Below are positions 1-9,082 of a DNA stretch of 55,439 nucleotides, piece by piece. The DNA is taken from the NCBI RefSeq assembly GCF_015229955.1, contig NZ_JAAKYZ010000008.1, positions 1 to 55,439 on the forward strand. Direction: 5' to 3'. This DNA comes from Campylobacter concisus (lineage in GTDB: Bacteria > Campylobacterota > Campylobacteria > Campylobacterales > Campylobacteraceae). A program made the position numbers and the translations under genes. Below the pieces are notes generated by a model that was not told the DNA's origin, did no database searches, and was given only the letters and a program-made list of their open reading frames with translations. The number at the start of each line of letters is the position of its first letter. Position 1 is the first letter of the stretch.

Positions 1-27
1 CTTTGCTTTTGTATTGTAGTCAACCAT
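1..27 (-). CDS. 5' end of an unidentified gene leaving the window (partial)
   Basis: An ATG on the minus strand at 27-25 is preceded by a good Shine-Dalgarno AAGGA (about 7 nt upstream), and the frame stays open to the window edge, giving only nine codons (MVDYNTKAK). The product cannot be identified from so little. Its upstream region holds an 18-bp direct repeat that could be its operator. Confidence 0.4.
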
Positions 28-81
28 GAAATAATCCTTTTTAAAATAAAATATTTTAATAAATTATAAAAACAACATATG

Positions 82-120
82 TTCGCAACTTTTATTGAAC
101 TATTCGCAACTTTTATTGAA
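82..120. repeat. Tandem 18-bp direct repeat, 21-bp period
   Basis: The word TTCGCAACTTTTATTGAA occurs at 82-99 and again, identical, at 103-120. The 21-bp period is two helical turns, so two protein copies could bind the same face. Each unit has short inverted ends (TTC/GAA). It lies 55-93 bp upstream of the partial minus-strand gene starting at 27. A regulatory role is an inference. Confidence 0.6.
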
Positions 121-140
121 TTTCACAATGAGCGTCTAGT

Positions 141-254
141 AAATTTTAAAAATTTGTGAACGAGTATTTTCGGCTCTAAAATTTGAGCTAAGCGGTGAGC
201 GAAGCCAAATTTTAGTAGTCGACTCTTGCGAGTGAATGAAAGTTTTAAAATTTG
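141..254. repeat. Palindromic element copy A (~114 bp)
   Basis: This AT-rich element is bounded by AAATTTTAAAA (141-151) and TTTTAAAATTTG (243-254), which are inverted copies. Inside is a second perfect inverted repeat, CTAAAATTTG (176-185) with CAAATTTTAG (206-215). A diverged copy of nearly the same length lies at 446-558. It looks like a non-coding, cruciform-capable dispersed repeat; no ORF was seen in it. Confidence 0.5.
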
Positions 255-403
255 CAAAGACGGCTTGATTAAATTTGCATTTTTTTATTCAAAATGGAGG
301 CAAGGGGACTTAATTTTACTTCTCAGGCTCGCAACTGCGTGGCAGACACGAAGTCCATCCCCTCATCCCCTTTAATCCCCCAAATCCCTCGCACATTCAA
401 GGG

Positions 404-431
404 GCATGCTCTAGTGCTTCGCACTGCATGC
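404..431. repeat. Hairpin in a locally GC-richer island
   Basis: AGTGC (413-417), loop TTC and GCACT (421-425) form a tight hairpin, flanked by self-complementary GCATGC words at 404-409 and 426-431. It sits in a stretch (about 295-435) with runs of CCCC and GGGG unlike the surrounding AT-rich DNA. No gene was recognised there. Confidence 0.4.
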
Positions 432-445
432 GGTCTAAACTCTAT

Positions 446-558
446 CAAATTTTAAAACTTACGAGCGAGCATATCACGCTTCTAAATTTAGTGGTGAATG
501 TTTATGAGCCATAAAATTAGTAAGTTGCTAAGGTGAGTGAGTAAGATTTTAAAATTTG
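446..558. repeat. Palindromic element copy B (~113 bp)
   Basis: The element is bounded by CAAATTTTAAAA (446-457) and its exact reverse complement TTTTAAAATTTG (547-558). The terminal match extends inward with one indel through CTTAC/GTAAG. It aligns along most of its length with copy A at 141-254 but is clearly diverged, suggesting an old dispersed repeat. Confidence 0.5.
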
Positions 559-639
559 TCAAGATAGTAAAATTCTATTTTTTTAAATAAAGACTTTGAA
601 TTTTAAAAATTTATATATTTTTTGGATTAAATTCAAAGT

Positions 640-666
640 AGCCAGCTGCAAATTTAGCAGCTAGCT
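640..666 (-). terminator. Rho-independent terminator of leuA
   Basis: Read on the minus strand, a 10-bp stem (AGCTAGCTGC with GCAGCTGGCT, one G-T pair) encloses a 7-nt AT-rich loop, and a T-rich stretch follows. It begins a few bases after the leuA stop codon. Confidence 0.7.
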
Positions 667-672
667 AAAATT

Positions 673-2187
673 TTAGTTTTTATGTATGCGAAGGTAGCTA
701 TTTAGTGCTCCAACATAGGCTTTTGCGCTTGCCATCATAGTATCTATGTCAAGTCCATGGCCTATTACAGCCGTTTTACCCTCAAACTCGACCTTTACAT
801 CAACCTTTGCAAGTGCATCTTTACCTTGGGAAACGGATGCCACTTTATAGTCTTTTAGTGTGCCACTAATGCCACTAATGCGATCAACTACCTTAAATAT
901 CGCATCTGCTGTGCCATTTCCTAGAGCTGAGTCACTAATGATCTCATCATTGTGTTTTATGCTAATTGAAGCACTTGCAAGGCTTCCGCCACTACTTTGA
1001 AGAAGAGCCGTGATCTCATAAGCTTGTGGAATTTTTGTAATCTCTTCAGCCACAAGAGCCCTAATATCGTCATCAAATATCTCTTTTTTCTTATCAGCTA
1101 GCTCTTTAAATTTTTCAAAAGCCTTATTAAGAGCATCGCTATCAAGGTCAAATCCAAGGCTAGCAAGCTTATCTTTAAACGCGTGGCGACCGCTATGCTT
1201 ACCTAAAACAAGGGAATTTTTCTCAAGGCCTATACTCTCAGCGCTAATTATCTCATAGGTCTCTTTGTGTTTTAGCACGCCGTCTTGATGTATGCCACTC
1301 TCATGAGCAAATGCGTTTCTACCAACGATAGCTTTGTTTGGTTGAGGCTCAATGCCTATAATACTAGCAATCAGTCTTGAAGTTGGATAAATTTCTTTTG
1401 AGATAATGTCTGTATAAAATGGAGCAAAGACGTCTTGGCGAGTTTTAATAGCCATCACGATCTCTTCAAGCGCAGCATTTCCGGCGCGCTCACCTATGCC
1501 ATTTATCGTGCCTTCGACCTGCCTTGCACCAGCTTTTATGGCCGCTAGTGAATTTGCTGTAGCCATGCCTAAGTCATTGTGATTATGCACAGAGATTATC
1601 GCTCTATCGCCTACAAATTTTACTATTTCACTAATGCGAGCAGTTATCTCTTCAGGATATAAATAACCAACCGTATCAGGGATATTTAAAGTTTTTGCAC
1701 CCGCATTTATGGCAGCATCACAAATTTCTTTTAAAAAGCTCATTTCACTTCTACAAGCGTCCTCGCAGCTAAACTCCACATCATCGCAAAAGGTTTTTGC
1801 GTATTTTATAGACTCGATTGCACGTTTTATTACTTCATCTGGGCTCATTTTTAGCTTGTACTCCATATGAATTGGGCTTGTCGCTATAAATGTATGAATT
1901 CTCTTATTTTTAGCTGGAGCCAATGCCTCGCCAGCTGCCTTAATATCACGCTCAACTGCGCGTGCAAGAGAGCAAACCGTGATATTTGAGGCTTGCTTTG
2001 CTATTTGATTTACCGCATCAAAGTCCCCTGGGCTTGCTGCTGCAAATCCAGCCTCCATAACATCCACACCAAGCCTTTCAAGCTGAAGTGCGATCTGTAG
2101 TTTTTCAGCTGTATTCATCGATGCACCAGGGCTTTGCTCGCCATCTCTTAAAGTTGTATCAAAGATTATAATTTTATTCTTATCCAT
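673..2187 (-). CDS. leuA: 2-isopropylmalate synthase
   Basis: Condenses acetyl-CoA with 2-oxoisovalerate in the first committed step of leucine synthesis in the cytoplasm. The N-terminal HMGL-like TIM barrel opens with [15 protein letters not shown] (from about residue 10), carries the metal-binding HNHNDLGMA motif (about residues 202-210), and is followed by a linker and a C-terminal LeuA regulatory domain (about 370-504), the usual site of leucine feedback. At 504 aa it has the normal full length. The ATG start has AAGGA upstream. A leucine-rich leader ORF precedes it (2253-2336), which suggests control by leucyl-tRNA supply. Confidence 0.96.
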   Translation of the reverse strand: MDKNKIIIFDTTLRDGEQSPGASMNTAEKLQIALQLERLGVDVMEAGFAAASPGDFDAVNQIAKQASNITVCSLARAVERDIKAAGEALAPAKNKRIHTFIATSPIHMEYKLKMSPDEVIKRAIESIKYAKTFCDDVEFSCEDACRSEMSFLKEICDAAINAGAKTLNIPDTVGYLYPEEITARISEIVKFVGDRAIISVHNHNDLGMATANSLAAIKAGARQVEGTINGIGERAGNAALEEIVMAIKTRQDVFAPFYTDIISKEIYPTSRLIASIIGIEPQPNKAIVGRNAFAHESGIHQDGVLKHKETYEIISAESIGLEKNSLVLGKHSGRHAFKDKLASLGFDLDSDALNKAFEKFKELADKKKEIFDDDIRALVAEEITKIPQAYEITALLQSSGGSLASASISIKHNDEIISDSALGNGTADAIFKVVDRISGISGTLKDYKVASVSQGKDALAKVDVKVEFEGKTAVIGHGLDIDTMMASAKAYVGALNSYLRIHKN

Positions 2188-2252
2188 TTTTGTCCTTTTT
2201 TATTTTTTATATTTAAATTTTAAATTTGATAAGTTAAGTAAAGAGAAATTTG

Positions 2253-2336
2253 CTACCTAAGTAGCAGCAGTAGAGAGTTTTTGATTTCGATTTTTGGTAA
2301 AAATTTACATGATTTTATGACGCCATTTTCGCTCAT
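2253..2336 (-). CDS. Candidate leucine leader peptide upstream of leuA (27 aa)
   Basis: A 27-codon ORF starts at ATG 2336-2334 behind GGAG and ends at TAG 2255-2253. It begins MSENGVIKS and ends SLLLLLR: five consecutive leucine codons (CTA CTG CTG CTA CTT, 2273-2259) just before the stop. Its start overlaps the pssA stop as ATGA, so it may be translationally coupled. The last leucine codons fall in a small hairpin, GCTAC-TTAG-GTAGC. No GC-rich intrinsic terminator was seen between it and leuA, so the exact attenuation mechanism is unclear. The codon run and position are seen in the sequence; the regulatory role is inferred. Confidence 0.6.
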   Translation of the reverse strand: MSENGVIKSCKFLPKIEIKNSLLLLLR

Positions 2337-3064
2337 TCGCTCTCCTTTTTTTTGGAATTTTTACTAAACATTATAGTGGCTCTTACTATACCATAAAGCA
2401 TATAGATGCTCATAACCAAAGTCGCACTTTCAAATGGATATAGATAAAGTATCGAAAACGCAACTACAAGAGCTACTAAAATTCTTATCACATGGGTTTG
2501 TTTTAAATTTATTTTTTTAAAACTTGGATAGCGGATGTTGCTAACCATTAAAGCTGCCAAAGTAGCTTCAAGTAGCATCAAGCACCACTCAAATCCCTCT
2601 AAAAAAGTATAGTCGATATAAATTCCAACCCAAAGTACGCTCACAATAGCTGCTGATGGAATAGGAAGTCCGATAAAAACATTTGGCTCATATGTACCAG
2701 TAGTGACATTAAAACGAGCAAGCCTAATAGCTCCAAAAACCACAAACATAGCAGCTATAAGTGCTCCGAATCTGCCAAAATTTTTACCAATAGTCAAATA
2801 AAATAAAATCGCTGGTGCTACACCAAAAGCAACAAGATCTGCAAGGCTATCAAACTCTACTCCAAATTTACTAGTTGTCTTTGTAAGTCTAGCCACACGC
2901 CCATCAAGCCCATCTAAAATAAGCGATAAGATTATATAAATAATGGCTTTAAAATAGTTACCTTGAATAGATGAAATAATGCTAATAACACCTAAAAAAG
3001 CGCTAGCTGCTGTAAATAAATTTGGCAAGATATACATTAGTTGCATCTTTTGTATGTTATTCAT
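2333..3064 (-). CDS. pssA: CDP-diacylglycerol--serine O-phosphatidyltransferase
   Basis: Makes phosphatidylserine from CDP-diacylglycerol and serine at the inner membrane, feeding the next enzyme Psd. It carries the CDP-alcohol phosphotransferase signature LDGLDGRVAR followed by FGVEFDSLAD, giving the D-G-x2-A-R-x8-G-x3-D-x3-D pattern, and several hydrophobic helices typical of this integral membrane family. I chose the ATG at 3064, which has GAGGG at good spacing and overlaps the end of psd by 8 bp; an in-frame ATG six codons earlier (3082) is less well placed. It is about 243 aa. Confidence 0.93.
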   Translation of the reverse strand: MNNIQKMQLMYILPNLFTAASAFLGVISIISSIQGNYFKAIIYIILSLILDGLDGRVARLTKTTSKFGVEFDSLADLVAFGVAPAILFYLTIGKNFGRFGALIAAMFVVFGAIRLARFNVTTGTYEPNVFIGLPIPSAAIVSVLWVGIYIDYTFLEGFEWCLMLLEATLAALMVSNIRYPSFKKINLKQTHVIRILVALVVAFSILYLYPFESATLVMSIYMLYGIVRATIMFSKNSKKKESE

Positions 3065-3683
3065 CTCTTTTTCCCTCTTCAAAATATCCCAAAAGTGAAG
3101 CAGCCTTTACGCTTTCTCCGACACTTACACATATCTTAGTATCTCTTGGTAGGTATAAAATCACCTCACCACTTCCTAAAAAACCAAATTTTCTAGATGC
3201 TTTTAGGCTAGTAACATTTGAAATTTCTAAACTTCTACTGAAAGCCCCAGCTATAATTTTCATAACAAATTTTATATTTTCTTTTTCAAAGCGAATAATA
3301 GCTCTTTCATTTAAAAATTCTGAAATTTTCATAGCCTGGCACAAAAATAAGCCATGTCTTTTTCGTATTTCAGCTACTTTTACATCACTTACAGCCCTTA
3401 ATGTACCAACATCAAAAAAAGATTTTTTTATGACGATCTTAGCTACTTCATTATTGTCAAAATTTGAAGCACTGATCTCTTTTATCTTGCCATCAATTGG
3501 CGATAGTAAAACCAATTTATCATCAGAAAATGGCTCTCTCTCAGGGTCTCTAAAAAAATAAAGCCCCAAAAAAAGTAAAATAGCAAAAAGTAGTGGCAAG
3601 ATCCCAAACAGCAAAGATAAAACAAATAAAATTAGAAAAAATAATATAAATTTATATCCTGCTTTCGCGATATAGCCACTCAT
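3057..3683 (-). CDS. psd: Phosphatidylserine decarboxylase proenzyme (short type)
   Basis: Converts phosphatidylserine to phosphatidylethanolamine, completing the pathway begun by pssA, whose start it overlaps. The 208-aa protein has two N-terminal membrane-spanning stretches (about residues 9-45). The C-terminal FGFLGSGEVILYLP contains the Gly-Ser pair at which this family self-cleaves to form the pyruvoyl group. The length fits the short psd type rather than the longer E. coli enzyme. It lies 2 bp after ftsH in the same strand. Confidence 0.9.
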   Translation of the reverse strand: MSGYIAKAGYKFILFFLILFVLSLLFGILPLLFAILLFLGLYFFRDPEREPFSDDKLVLLSPIDGKIKEISASNFDNNEVAKIVIKKSFFDVGTLRAVSDVKVAEIRKRHGLFLCQAMKISEFLNERAIIRFEKENIKFVMKIIAGAFSRSLEISNVTSLKASRKFGFLGSGEVILYLPRDTKICVSVGESVKAASLLGYFEEGKRDE

Positions 3684-3685
3684 TT

Positions 3686-5611
3686 TTATTCCTCTTTTTT
3701 ACTCTTTTCGTTTTCTTCTATCTCTACGAGTCTGCTCTCTAGATCATTTTCGATCTCATAGTTTTTAATGATCTCTCTAACTCTTTTTCCTTCGATTGTT
3801 TCTTCTTCATAAAGTGCTGATACCATATTTTCAATGGCGCCTTTATAAATTTCAAGCAAACCAAGCACAGCAGTGTATCTTTCATGAAGAAGCGTTTTTA
3901 CAAACTCATCAACCTTTTCAGCCATCTTATCACTATAGTCTTTGATACTTTGACCGCCATTTAAAAACGTAGTACGTTGTTTTTCAAGCACCATAAGACC
4001 AGCAACATCACTCATACCATACATACTAACCATAGCTTTTATGATATCGGTCGCGCGCTCTAGGTCGTTGCTAGCTCCAGTTGAAATTTCTTTAATAAAC
4101 ACCTCTTCAGCAGCTCTACCAGCCAAAAGTACATCTACTTCTGCTATCAGCTCATGCTTTTGCATCATAAATTTATTCTCTTCAGGTGTATTTAAAGTAT
4201 AGCCAAGTGCCGCAAGACCACGTGGTACGACTGAGACTTTTGTTACCCTTTTTGCACCTTTTGTTAGCTCAGCTATCAAGGCATGACCGCACTCATGATA
4301 AGTGACGATTCTTTTTTCTTTTGGATTTACGCGGCGAGACTTTTTCTCAAGTCCAGCAATCGATCTCTCAACAGCCTCCACAAGATCGGCCTGCTCGACA
4401 AAGGTCTTTGACTTACGTCCTGCAAGAAGTGCTGCCTCATTTATGATATTTTCAAGATCAGCACCAGCTAAACCAGTCGTAAGCCTTGCAATATCTTCGA
4501 TATTTACATCCTTACCGATCTTTACATCTTTCATGTGAACTTTTAAAATATCGCAACGTCCTTTAAAATCAGGCTTATCAACAAGTACTTGCCTGTCAAA
4601 TCTACCTGGCCTTAAAAGTGCAGCATCCAAAACTTCAGGTCTGTTTGTAGCCGCTATAACGATAACTGGTGACTTATCCGCATCAAAGCCGTCCATCTCA
4701 GAAAGAAGCTGATTTAGCGTTTGCTCTCTCTCGTCATTACCGCCCATCGGACCAGAATTTCTACTTTTACCGATTGCATCGATCTCATCTATAAAAACGA
4801 TCGCTGGAGCCTCTTTTTTAGCATTTTCAAAAAGATCTCTAACCCTACTTGCGCCAACACCGACAAACATCTCTATAAAACTTGATGCTGACATAGAGAA
4901 AAATGGCACACTAGCCTCACCTGCAACTGCTCTTGCAAGAAGCGTTTTACCTGTGCCTGGAGGGCCAACTAGTAAAATTCCCTTTGGAATTTTTGCCCCA
5001 AGTCTTAGATATTTATCAGGACTTTTTAGATAATCAACTATCTCTTGAACCTCTTCTTTTGCCTCTTCGACACCTGCAACATCATCAAATTTTACTTTTG
5101 GCTTTTCAGAATTTATAAGTTTCTTTGCACTTCCTATGCCAAGTATGCCACCGCCAATGTTCTTTTGCATACGACTAGCAATAAACATCCAAATGGCAAA
5201 AAATATAAATACTGGGATTATCCATGAAAATATAAGATCTCCAAACCAGTTATTTTCGCTATAAACGCTGTAAGTTATGCCATTTTGCTCAAGTATGCCA
5301 ATGAGCGTTGGATCGTTTATGCGCTTTGCGAGGTAGATGGTTTTGTCATTACCAACGCCTTTTATCGTGGTTTCAGATATCGCAACTTCATTTAGTTGCT
5401 TATTTTTTAACATATCTTTAAACTCAGAATAAGCTACCATTTTACTCTGGGCATTGCTATTTAGCCCAAAAGAGCCACCTAGTCCGTCTCCACTAAAGCT
5501 TCTAAAAGCTAAAACTATAACTATTGCAAAAATGGCAAAAATAAAAATAGGATTTTTATTAAAAAAACCGTTATTGTTGCCATTATTTTGGTTATTATTT
5601 TGGTTATTCAT
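3686..5611 (-). CDS. ftsH: ATP-dependent zinc metalloprotease FtsH
   Basis: A membrane-anchored AAA+ protease that degrades damaged membrane proteins and regulatory substrates. An Asn-rich N-terminus is followed by TM1 (about 21-37), a periplasmic domain, TM2 (about 126-146), Walker A GPPGTGKT (216-223), Walker B with FIDEIDAIG, the SRH region RPGRFDRQ, and the zinc site HECGH (near residue 440) of the C-terminal peptidase. At 641 aa it is full length. It overlaps the end of prmA by 8 bp (5604-5611), suggesting coupling. Confidence 0.97.
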   Translation of the reverse strand: MNNQNNNQNNGNNNGFFNKNPIFIFAIFAIVIVLAFRSFSGDGLGGSFGLNSNAQSKMVAYSEFKDMLKNKQLNEVAISETTIKGVGNDKTIYLAKRINDPTLIGILEQNGITYSVYSENNWFGDLIFSWIIPVFIFFAIWMFIASRMQKNIGGGILGIGSAKKLINSEKPKVKFDDVAGVEEAKEEVQEIVDYLKSPDKYLRLGAKIPKGILLVGPPGTGKTLLARAVAGEASVPFFSMSASSFIEMFVGVGASRVRDLFENAKKEAPAIVFIDEIDAIGKSRNSGPMGGNDEREQTLNQLLSEMDGFDADKSPVIVIAATNRPEVLDAALLRPGRFDRQVLVDKPDFKGRCDILKVHMKDVKIGKDVNIEDIARLTTGLAGADLENIINEAALLAGRKSKTFVEQADLVEAVERSIAGLEKKSRRVNPKEKRIVTYHECGHALIAELTKGAKRVTKVSVVPRGLAALGYTLNTPEENKFMMQKHELIAEVDVLLAGRAAEEVFIKEISTGASNDLERATDIIKAMVSMYGMSDVAGLMVLEKQRTTFLNGGQSIKDYSDKMAEKVDEFVKTLLHERYTAVLGLLEIYKGAIENMVSALYEEETIEGKRVREIIKNYEIENDLESRLVEIEENEKSKKEE

Positions 5612-6437
5612 CTATTTCCTTATAAACAAAGCTACTCCAATCGTTACTTTGTTTTATCTCAATTAGCTCCAAATCCTTAAATGTATCTTTAATCCTATCT
5701 TCGTACTTGTTTAAAATTCCTGACAATACCAAGTAGCCGCCTTTTTTAAGCGATTTTTTTAAGTCATTTGAGAGCATAAAAATGACATCAGCAATGATAT
5801 TTGCTACGACAATGTCATATTTTTGCTCTAAATTCGCGATAGAGCCTGTCCAAATTTTATTAAATTTAACCTCATTTAACTCGGCGTTGCTAAGTGAGCT
5901 TTGCGTGGCTTGCTCATCTGTATCGCAAGCATCGACCTTGCAACCAAGCTTTGCCAGGGCAATACTTAAAATTCCACTTCCACACCCCACGTCTAAAGTA
6001 GTATTGCAACTTTTTGCATATTTTTGTAAAAGCTGCAAGCAAGAATTTGTGCTTTCATGGTGCCCTGAGCCAAAAGCTAGAGCTGGGTCGATTATGATAT
6101 TTGTTACACCATTAAGTGGCTCTTCCCAGCTAGGTCTAACATAAATTTTATCAACCAAAATAGGCTTAACTGCCTTTTTATATTCACCTAGCCAGTCTTT
6201 ATTTTCTTTTAAATTAAGAGAAATTTTTAAATCATTTGAAATTTTACGAACACTAGAGAGCCCTTTTGCATACTCTTCAATACCCCATGCTATATCTTTT
6301 AGATCATATTCTTCCCTGACGATGATCTCGTGATCTAGCTCTTCAACACAGGTAACTCCAAAAGAGAAAACTAGCTCTAAAATTTCATCATAAAAATTTG
6401 ATGTTTTTATGCTTAATTCGTAGAATTTATCTTTCAT
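5604..6437 (-). CDS. prmA: Ribosomal protein L11 methyltransferase
   Basis: A SAM-dependent methyltransferase that modifies ribosomal protein L11. SAM-binding motif I is DVGCGSGILSIALAKLG (about residues 150-166), and the following VVANIIADV occupies the usual motif IV position. Its N-terminal domain is shorter and more diverged than in E. coli, as is common in this genus (277 aa). The start shares one base with the end of cheY (6437), so cheY, prmA, ftsH, psd and pssA probably form one transcription unit. Confidence 0.9.
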   Translation of the reverse strand: MKDKFYELSIKTSNFYDEILELVFSFGVTCVEELDHEIIVREEYDLKDIAWGIEEYAKGLSSVRKISNDLKISLNLKENKDWLGEYKKAVKPILVDKIYVRPSWEEPLNGVTNIIIDPALAFGSGHHESTNSCLQLLQKYAKSCNTTLDVGCGSGILSIALAKLGCKVDACDTDEQATQSSLSNAELNEVKFNKIWTGSIANLEQKYDIVVANIIADVIFMLSNDLKKSLKKGGYLVLSGILNKYEDRIKDTFKDLELIEIKQSNDWSSFVYKEIDE

Positions 6438-6802
6438 TAACCAAGAACGTCTTCAAGCTTCTCTTTTAAAACTTGTGGCGTAAAAGGCTTAACGATGTAG
6501 TTATTAACACCTGCTTTTAAAGCTGTTATAACTTCAGCTTTTCCGCCTTCTGTTGTTACCATTATAATAGGCATATCAACATACTTCTGCTCTGCTCTTA
6601 CCTTTTTAACAAGCTCAAGACCATTCATCTCAGGCATATTCCAGTCAGTGATAAGAACTTCGATACCTTCATTTTGAGTTAAGATATTCCAAGCCTCAAG
6701 CCCATGCTCAGCCTCAAGAATTTCTTGATGTCCTAACCTTTGTAAAGTATTTTTTATGATTCTTCTCATTGTTGAACTGTCATCTACAACCAAAATCTTC
6801 AC
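6437..6802 (-). CDS. cheY: Chemotaxis response regulator CheY
   Basis: A single-domain receiver of 121 aa that, once phosphorylated by CheA, binds the flagellar switch. It shows the acidic pair DDSST near the N-terminus, the phosphoacceptor Asp in LITDWNMPEMNG, the switch Thr in MVTTEGGK, and the conserved Lys in YIVKPF. The start codon is GTG at 6802, with AAGGA (6808-6812) upstream. A -10-like TAGAAT lies at 6836-6831 on the same strand. The gene heads the prmA-ftsH-psd-pssA group. Confidence 0.96.
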   Translation of the reverse strand: MKILVVDDSSTMRRIIKNTLQRLGHQEILEAEHGLEAWNILTQNEGIEVLITDWNMPEMNGLELVKKVRAEQKYVDMPIIMVTTEGGKAEVITALKAGVNNYIVKPFTPQVLKEKLEDVLG

Positions 6803-6865
6803 ATAATATCCTTTTAGTAAAAATTGCCCTATTCTAGCTAATTTAAATTTATAAAAGCTTTAACG

Positions 6866-7579
6866 CTATCTAAGTAGTTTAAAGGCCTCTTTTAGGTCAA
6901 GCAACCCTTCATAGTAGGCTTTTCCAACTATTACGCCACTAATCTCATTTGTGGCTTTTAGCATCAAAACATCATTTATATCGCTCACGCCACCACTTGC
7001 TATTGTCTCAAGCTTGCTATTCCTGGCTATTTGCAAGCTAAACTCAACATTAACTCCGCCAAGCATTCCATCCTTATTAATATCGGTGCAAATCACAGCT
7101 TCCACGCCAACATCTGCAAATTTTCTTGCAAGATCGACTGCTTTTATATTTGAGATCTCGCCCCAACCTTGCACGGCCACATAGCCATCTTTTGCGTCAA
7201 TACCAACTACAACTCTATAAATTTCAGCCATTTTTGCTGTAAATTCTGGATCTCTAAGAGCAACTGAGCCAAGGATCACTCTGCTAACTCCAAGGTCTAA
7301 ATAGCGCTTTATACGCTCTTCATCTCTTATGCCACCGCCCACTTGGACGCTTAAATTTGTAGCCTTTTTAATTTTTTCAATTGTTTTAAAATTTATCGTC
7401 TCTCCAGCAAATGCACCATCCAAATCAACCACATGAAGCCATTTTGCGCCATAATCTTCAAATTTCTTAGCAAGTTCACTTGGCTCGTTACTATAAATTT
7501 TTGCACTTTGCATAAGACCTTTGCTAAGTCTAACCGCTTGTCCCTCTTTTAAATCAATCGCTGGAAAAATTTCCATCAT
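6866..7579 (-). CDS. hisA: ProFAR isomerase (histidine biosynthesis)
   Basis: Isomerises ProFAR to PRFAR, the fourth step of histidine synthesis. It is a 237-aa TIM barrel with the catalytic Asp in [18 protein letters not shown] in the first phosphate-binding half, and [11 protein letters not shown] plus IASGGVSD in the second. The start overlaps the hisH stop as ATGA, so the two are co-translated. It is the last gene of the block continuing from pglG. Confidence 0.96.
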   Translation of the reverse strand: MMEIFPAIDLKEGQAVRLSKGLMQSAKIYSNEPSELAKKFEDYGAKWLHVVDLDGAFAGETINFKTIEKIKKATNLSVQVGGGIRDEERIKRYLDLGVSRVILGSVALRDPEFTAKMAEIYRVVVGIDAKDGYVAVQGWGEISNIKAVDLARKFADVGVEAVICTDINKDGMLGGVNVEFSLQIARNSKLETIASGGVSDINDVLMLKATNEISGVIVGKAYYEGLLDLKEAFKLLR

Positions 7580-8187
7580 AACCTCGCAAAATTCTCTAAA
7601 ATTTTAAGTCCAGCTTCATGACTTTTTTCTGGATGAGGCTGAAAGCCAAAGATATTTTCATGCCAAACCGCACTTGTAAATTCATATCCATAAGTTGTCT
7701 TTGCCAGTACAAATTTATCATCACAAACCACGTGATAGCTGTGTACAAAATATAAATACTCAAGCTCTTTTAGTCCTAAATTTAATGGGCTATTTTGCTT
7801 AAATTCCAAGGCGTTCCAGCCAATGTGAGGTATTTTTAGTGGCTTATCGAAATTAGCTTCATTAAATTTTACGACCTCACCAGGCAAAAGAGAAAGTCCC
7901 TCATGCTCGCCAAACTCGAAGCTTCGCTCAAATAAAAGCTGCATGCCAAGACAAATACCAATAAATGCTTTGCCGCTTTTTACGGCTTCTCTTACGGCTT
8001 CATCCATGCCATTATTTTTTAGCTTTATCATCGCCTCACCAAAAGCTCCAACGCCTGGTAAAACGATGTGAGAGTACTCTTTTAAACTATCAGGCTCACT
8101 TACTAAAACGCACTCATGTCCAAGAAATTTAAAAGCATTTATCACGCTTTTGATATTGCCCGCACCATAATCAATAATAGCGATCAT
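7576..8187 (-). CDS. hisH: Imidazole glycerol phosphate synthase, glutaminase subunit
   Basis: A class I glutamine amidotransferase that releases ammonia for HisF. It shows [11 protein letters not shown] at the N-terminus, the nucleophilic Cys in [10 protein letters not shown], and the His/Glu of FQPHPEKS near the C-terminus (203 aa). No hisF is present in the window. Related amidotransferases also act in some sugar pathways, but pairing with a true hisA favours the histidine role. It overlaps pglG by 4 bp, tying histidine genes to the glycosylation operon. Confidence 0.92.
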   Translation of the reverse strand: MIAIIDYGAGNIKSVINAFKFLGHECVLVSEPDSLKEYSHIVLPGVGAFGEAMIKLKNNGMDEAVREAVKSGKAFIGICLGMQLLFERSFEFGEHEGLSLLPGEVVKFNEANFDKPLKIPHIGWNALEFKQNSPLNLGLKELEYLYFVHSYHVVCDDKFVLAKTTYGYEFTSAVWHENIFGFQPHPEKSHEAGLKILENFARL

Positions 8188-9080
8188 CTGTTCTCTTGTC
8201 TTTTTACGCTGAAAAGATAAAAGCTAAGTGCCGCCATCAGCATCGCCACACCGCCTATTAGATAGATAGCATTTATGATATTTTCAGGTGCAGTGATAGC
8301 AAATTTAAAGACTAGCATGAGTGCCTCGATTGCAAGTGCGATGATAATTGAGCCGATAAATCTCACCATCGTCTTATAAATAACGCTATTTTCCTCGTGA
8401 TTTTTACCTAACACCTCTTCTTCAAATATCGTCTTAACAAGGTCAAAAATGGCGAGGGCTAGCGTTAAAATGATAGTTGATTCAAAAATTTCTTCGACAT
8501 TTATATGCTCGATGCTCTTTGAGATAAAGCTCTTTACACCGTGCCAAAACAAAAATGCGCAGATCATAAAAAGCGATGCACAAAAAAGTGTATAAATAGT
8601 CTTTAAAAATCTACCAAAATGCTCCTCAACAAAGCCGCTATCGACCATATTTAGGATATTTTCTAGGCTTATGTCGATGCAGGCGATAAATTTAAGCTCA
8701 TTTTTTTCATTATAGATAGGCACGCTTGCTGTGACGCATAAACCTCCATTTAGGCTTGATGGATATGGATCGCTTAAAACGCATCTTTTCTCACGCACTG
8801 CAGTGTAGTAGTAGGCTTTATTTGCGCGGTTTTCGCCCTTTGGAATTTTATACTTCTCATTTAGGCTGATCGAGTCTTCGATCTGCACGCCATTTTCGTC
8901 TAAGATATACAGTGCGTCAAAATTTTCTATCTCGTGGCTGATCTTATCAAAGCCAGCTTTTATGTTCTCTAAACAAACTCCGGGCAGTCTATTTGGCAAA
9001 TTTCTACTAAATAAATAACAAATATACGCCCTTGCCTTATATCTCGTGTCACTAAATCTCTTAATATCTTTTATAACCAA
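8184..9080 (-). CDS. pglG: PglG-like membrane protein with PDC-type sensor domain
   Basis: This 298-aa protein has a putative extracytoplasmic PDC/Cache-like sensing region (about residues 50-150, with YTAVREKR and CVTASVPIYNEKNE), followed by three or four membrane segments (about 162-290). Its position directly after pglF and its length match C. jejuni PglG, whose role in N-glycosylation remains unproven. The start codon appears to be TTG at 9080 with AAAGG upstream. The link to PglG rests on synteny and length. Confidence 0.75.
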   Translation of the reverse strand: MVIKDIKRFSDTRYKARAYICYLFSRNLPNRLPGVCLENIKAGFDKISHEIENFDALYILDENGVQIEDSISLNEKYKIPKGENRANKAYYYTAVREKRCVLSDPYPSSLNGGLCVTASVPIYNEKNELKFIACIDISLENILNMVDSGFVEEHFGRFLKTIYTLFCASLFMICAFLFWHGVKSFISKSIEHINVEEIFESTIILTLALAIFDLVKTIFEEEVLGKNHEENSVIYKTMVRFIGSIIIALAIEALMLVFKFAITAPENIINAIYLIGGVAMLMAALSFYLFSVKRQENR

Positions 9081-9082
9081 AT

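Noticed and set aside
3022-3561. Plus-strand ORF of 179 codons opposite psd/pssA
   Set aside because: Fully antisense to two well-supported lipid genes, with composition typical of a shadow frame and no ribosome site or family motif.
7576-8187. HisH as a sugar-pathway amidotransferase
   Set aside because: Considered because it sits in a glycan operon, but it is coupled to a true hisA and has no partner of the sugar pathways next to it.
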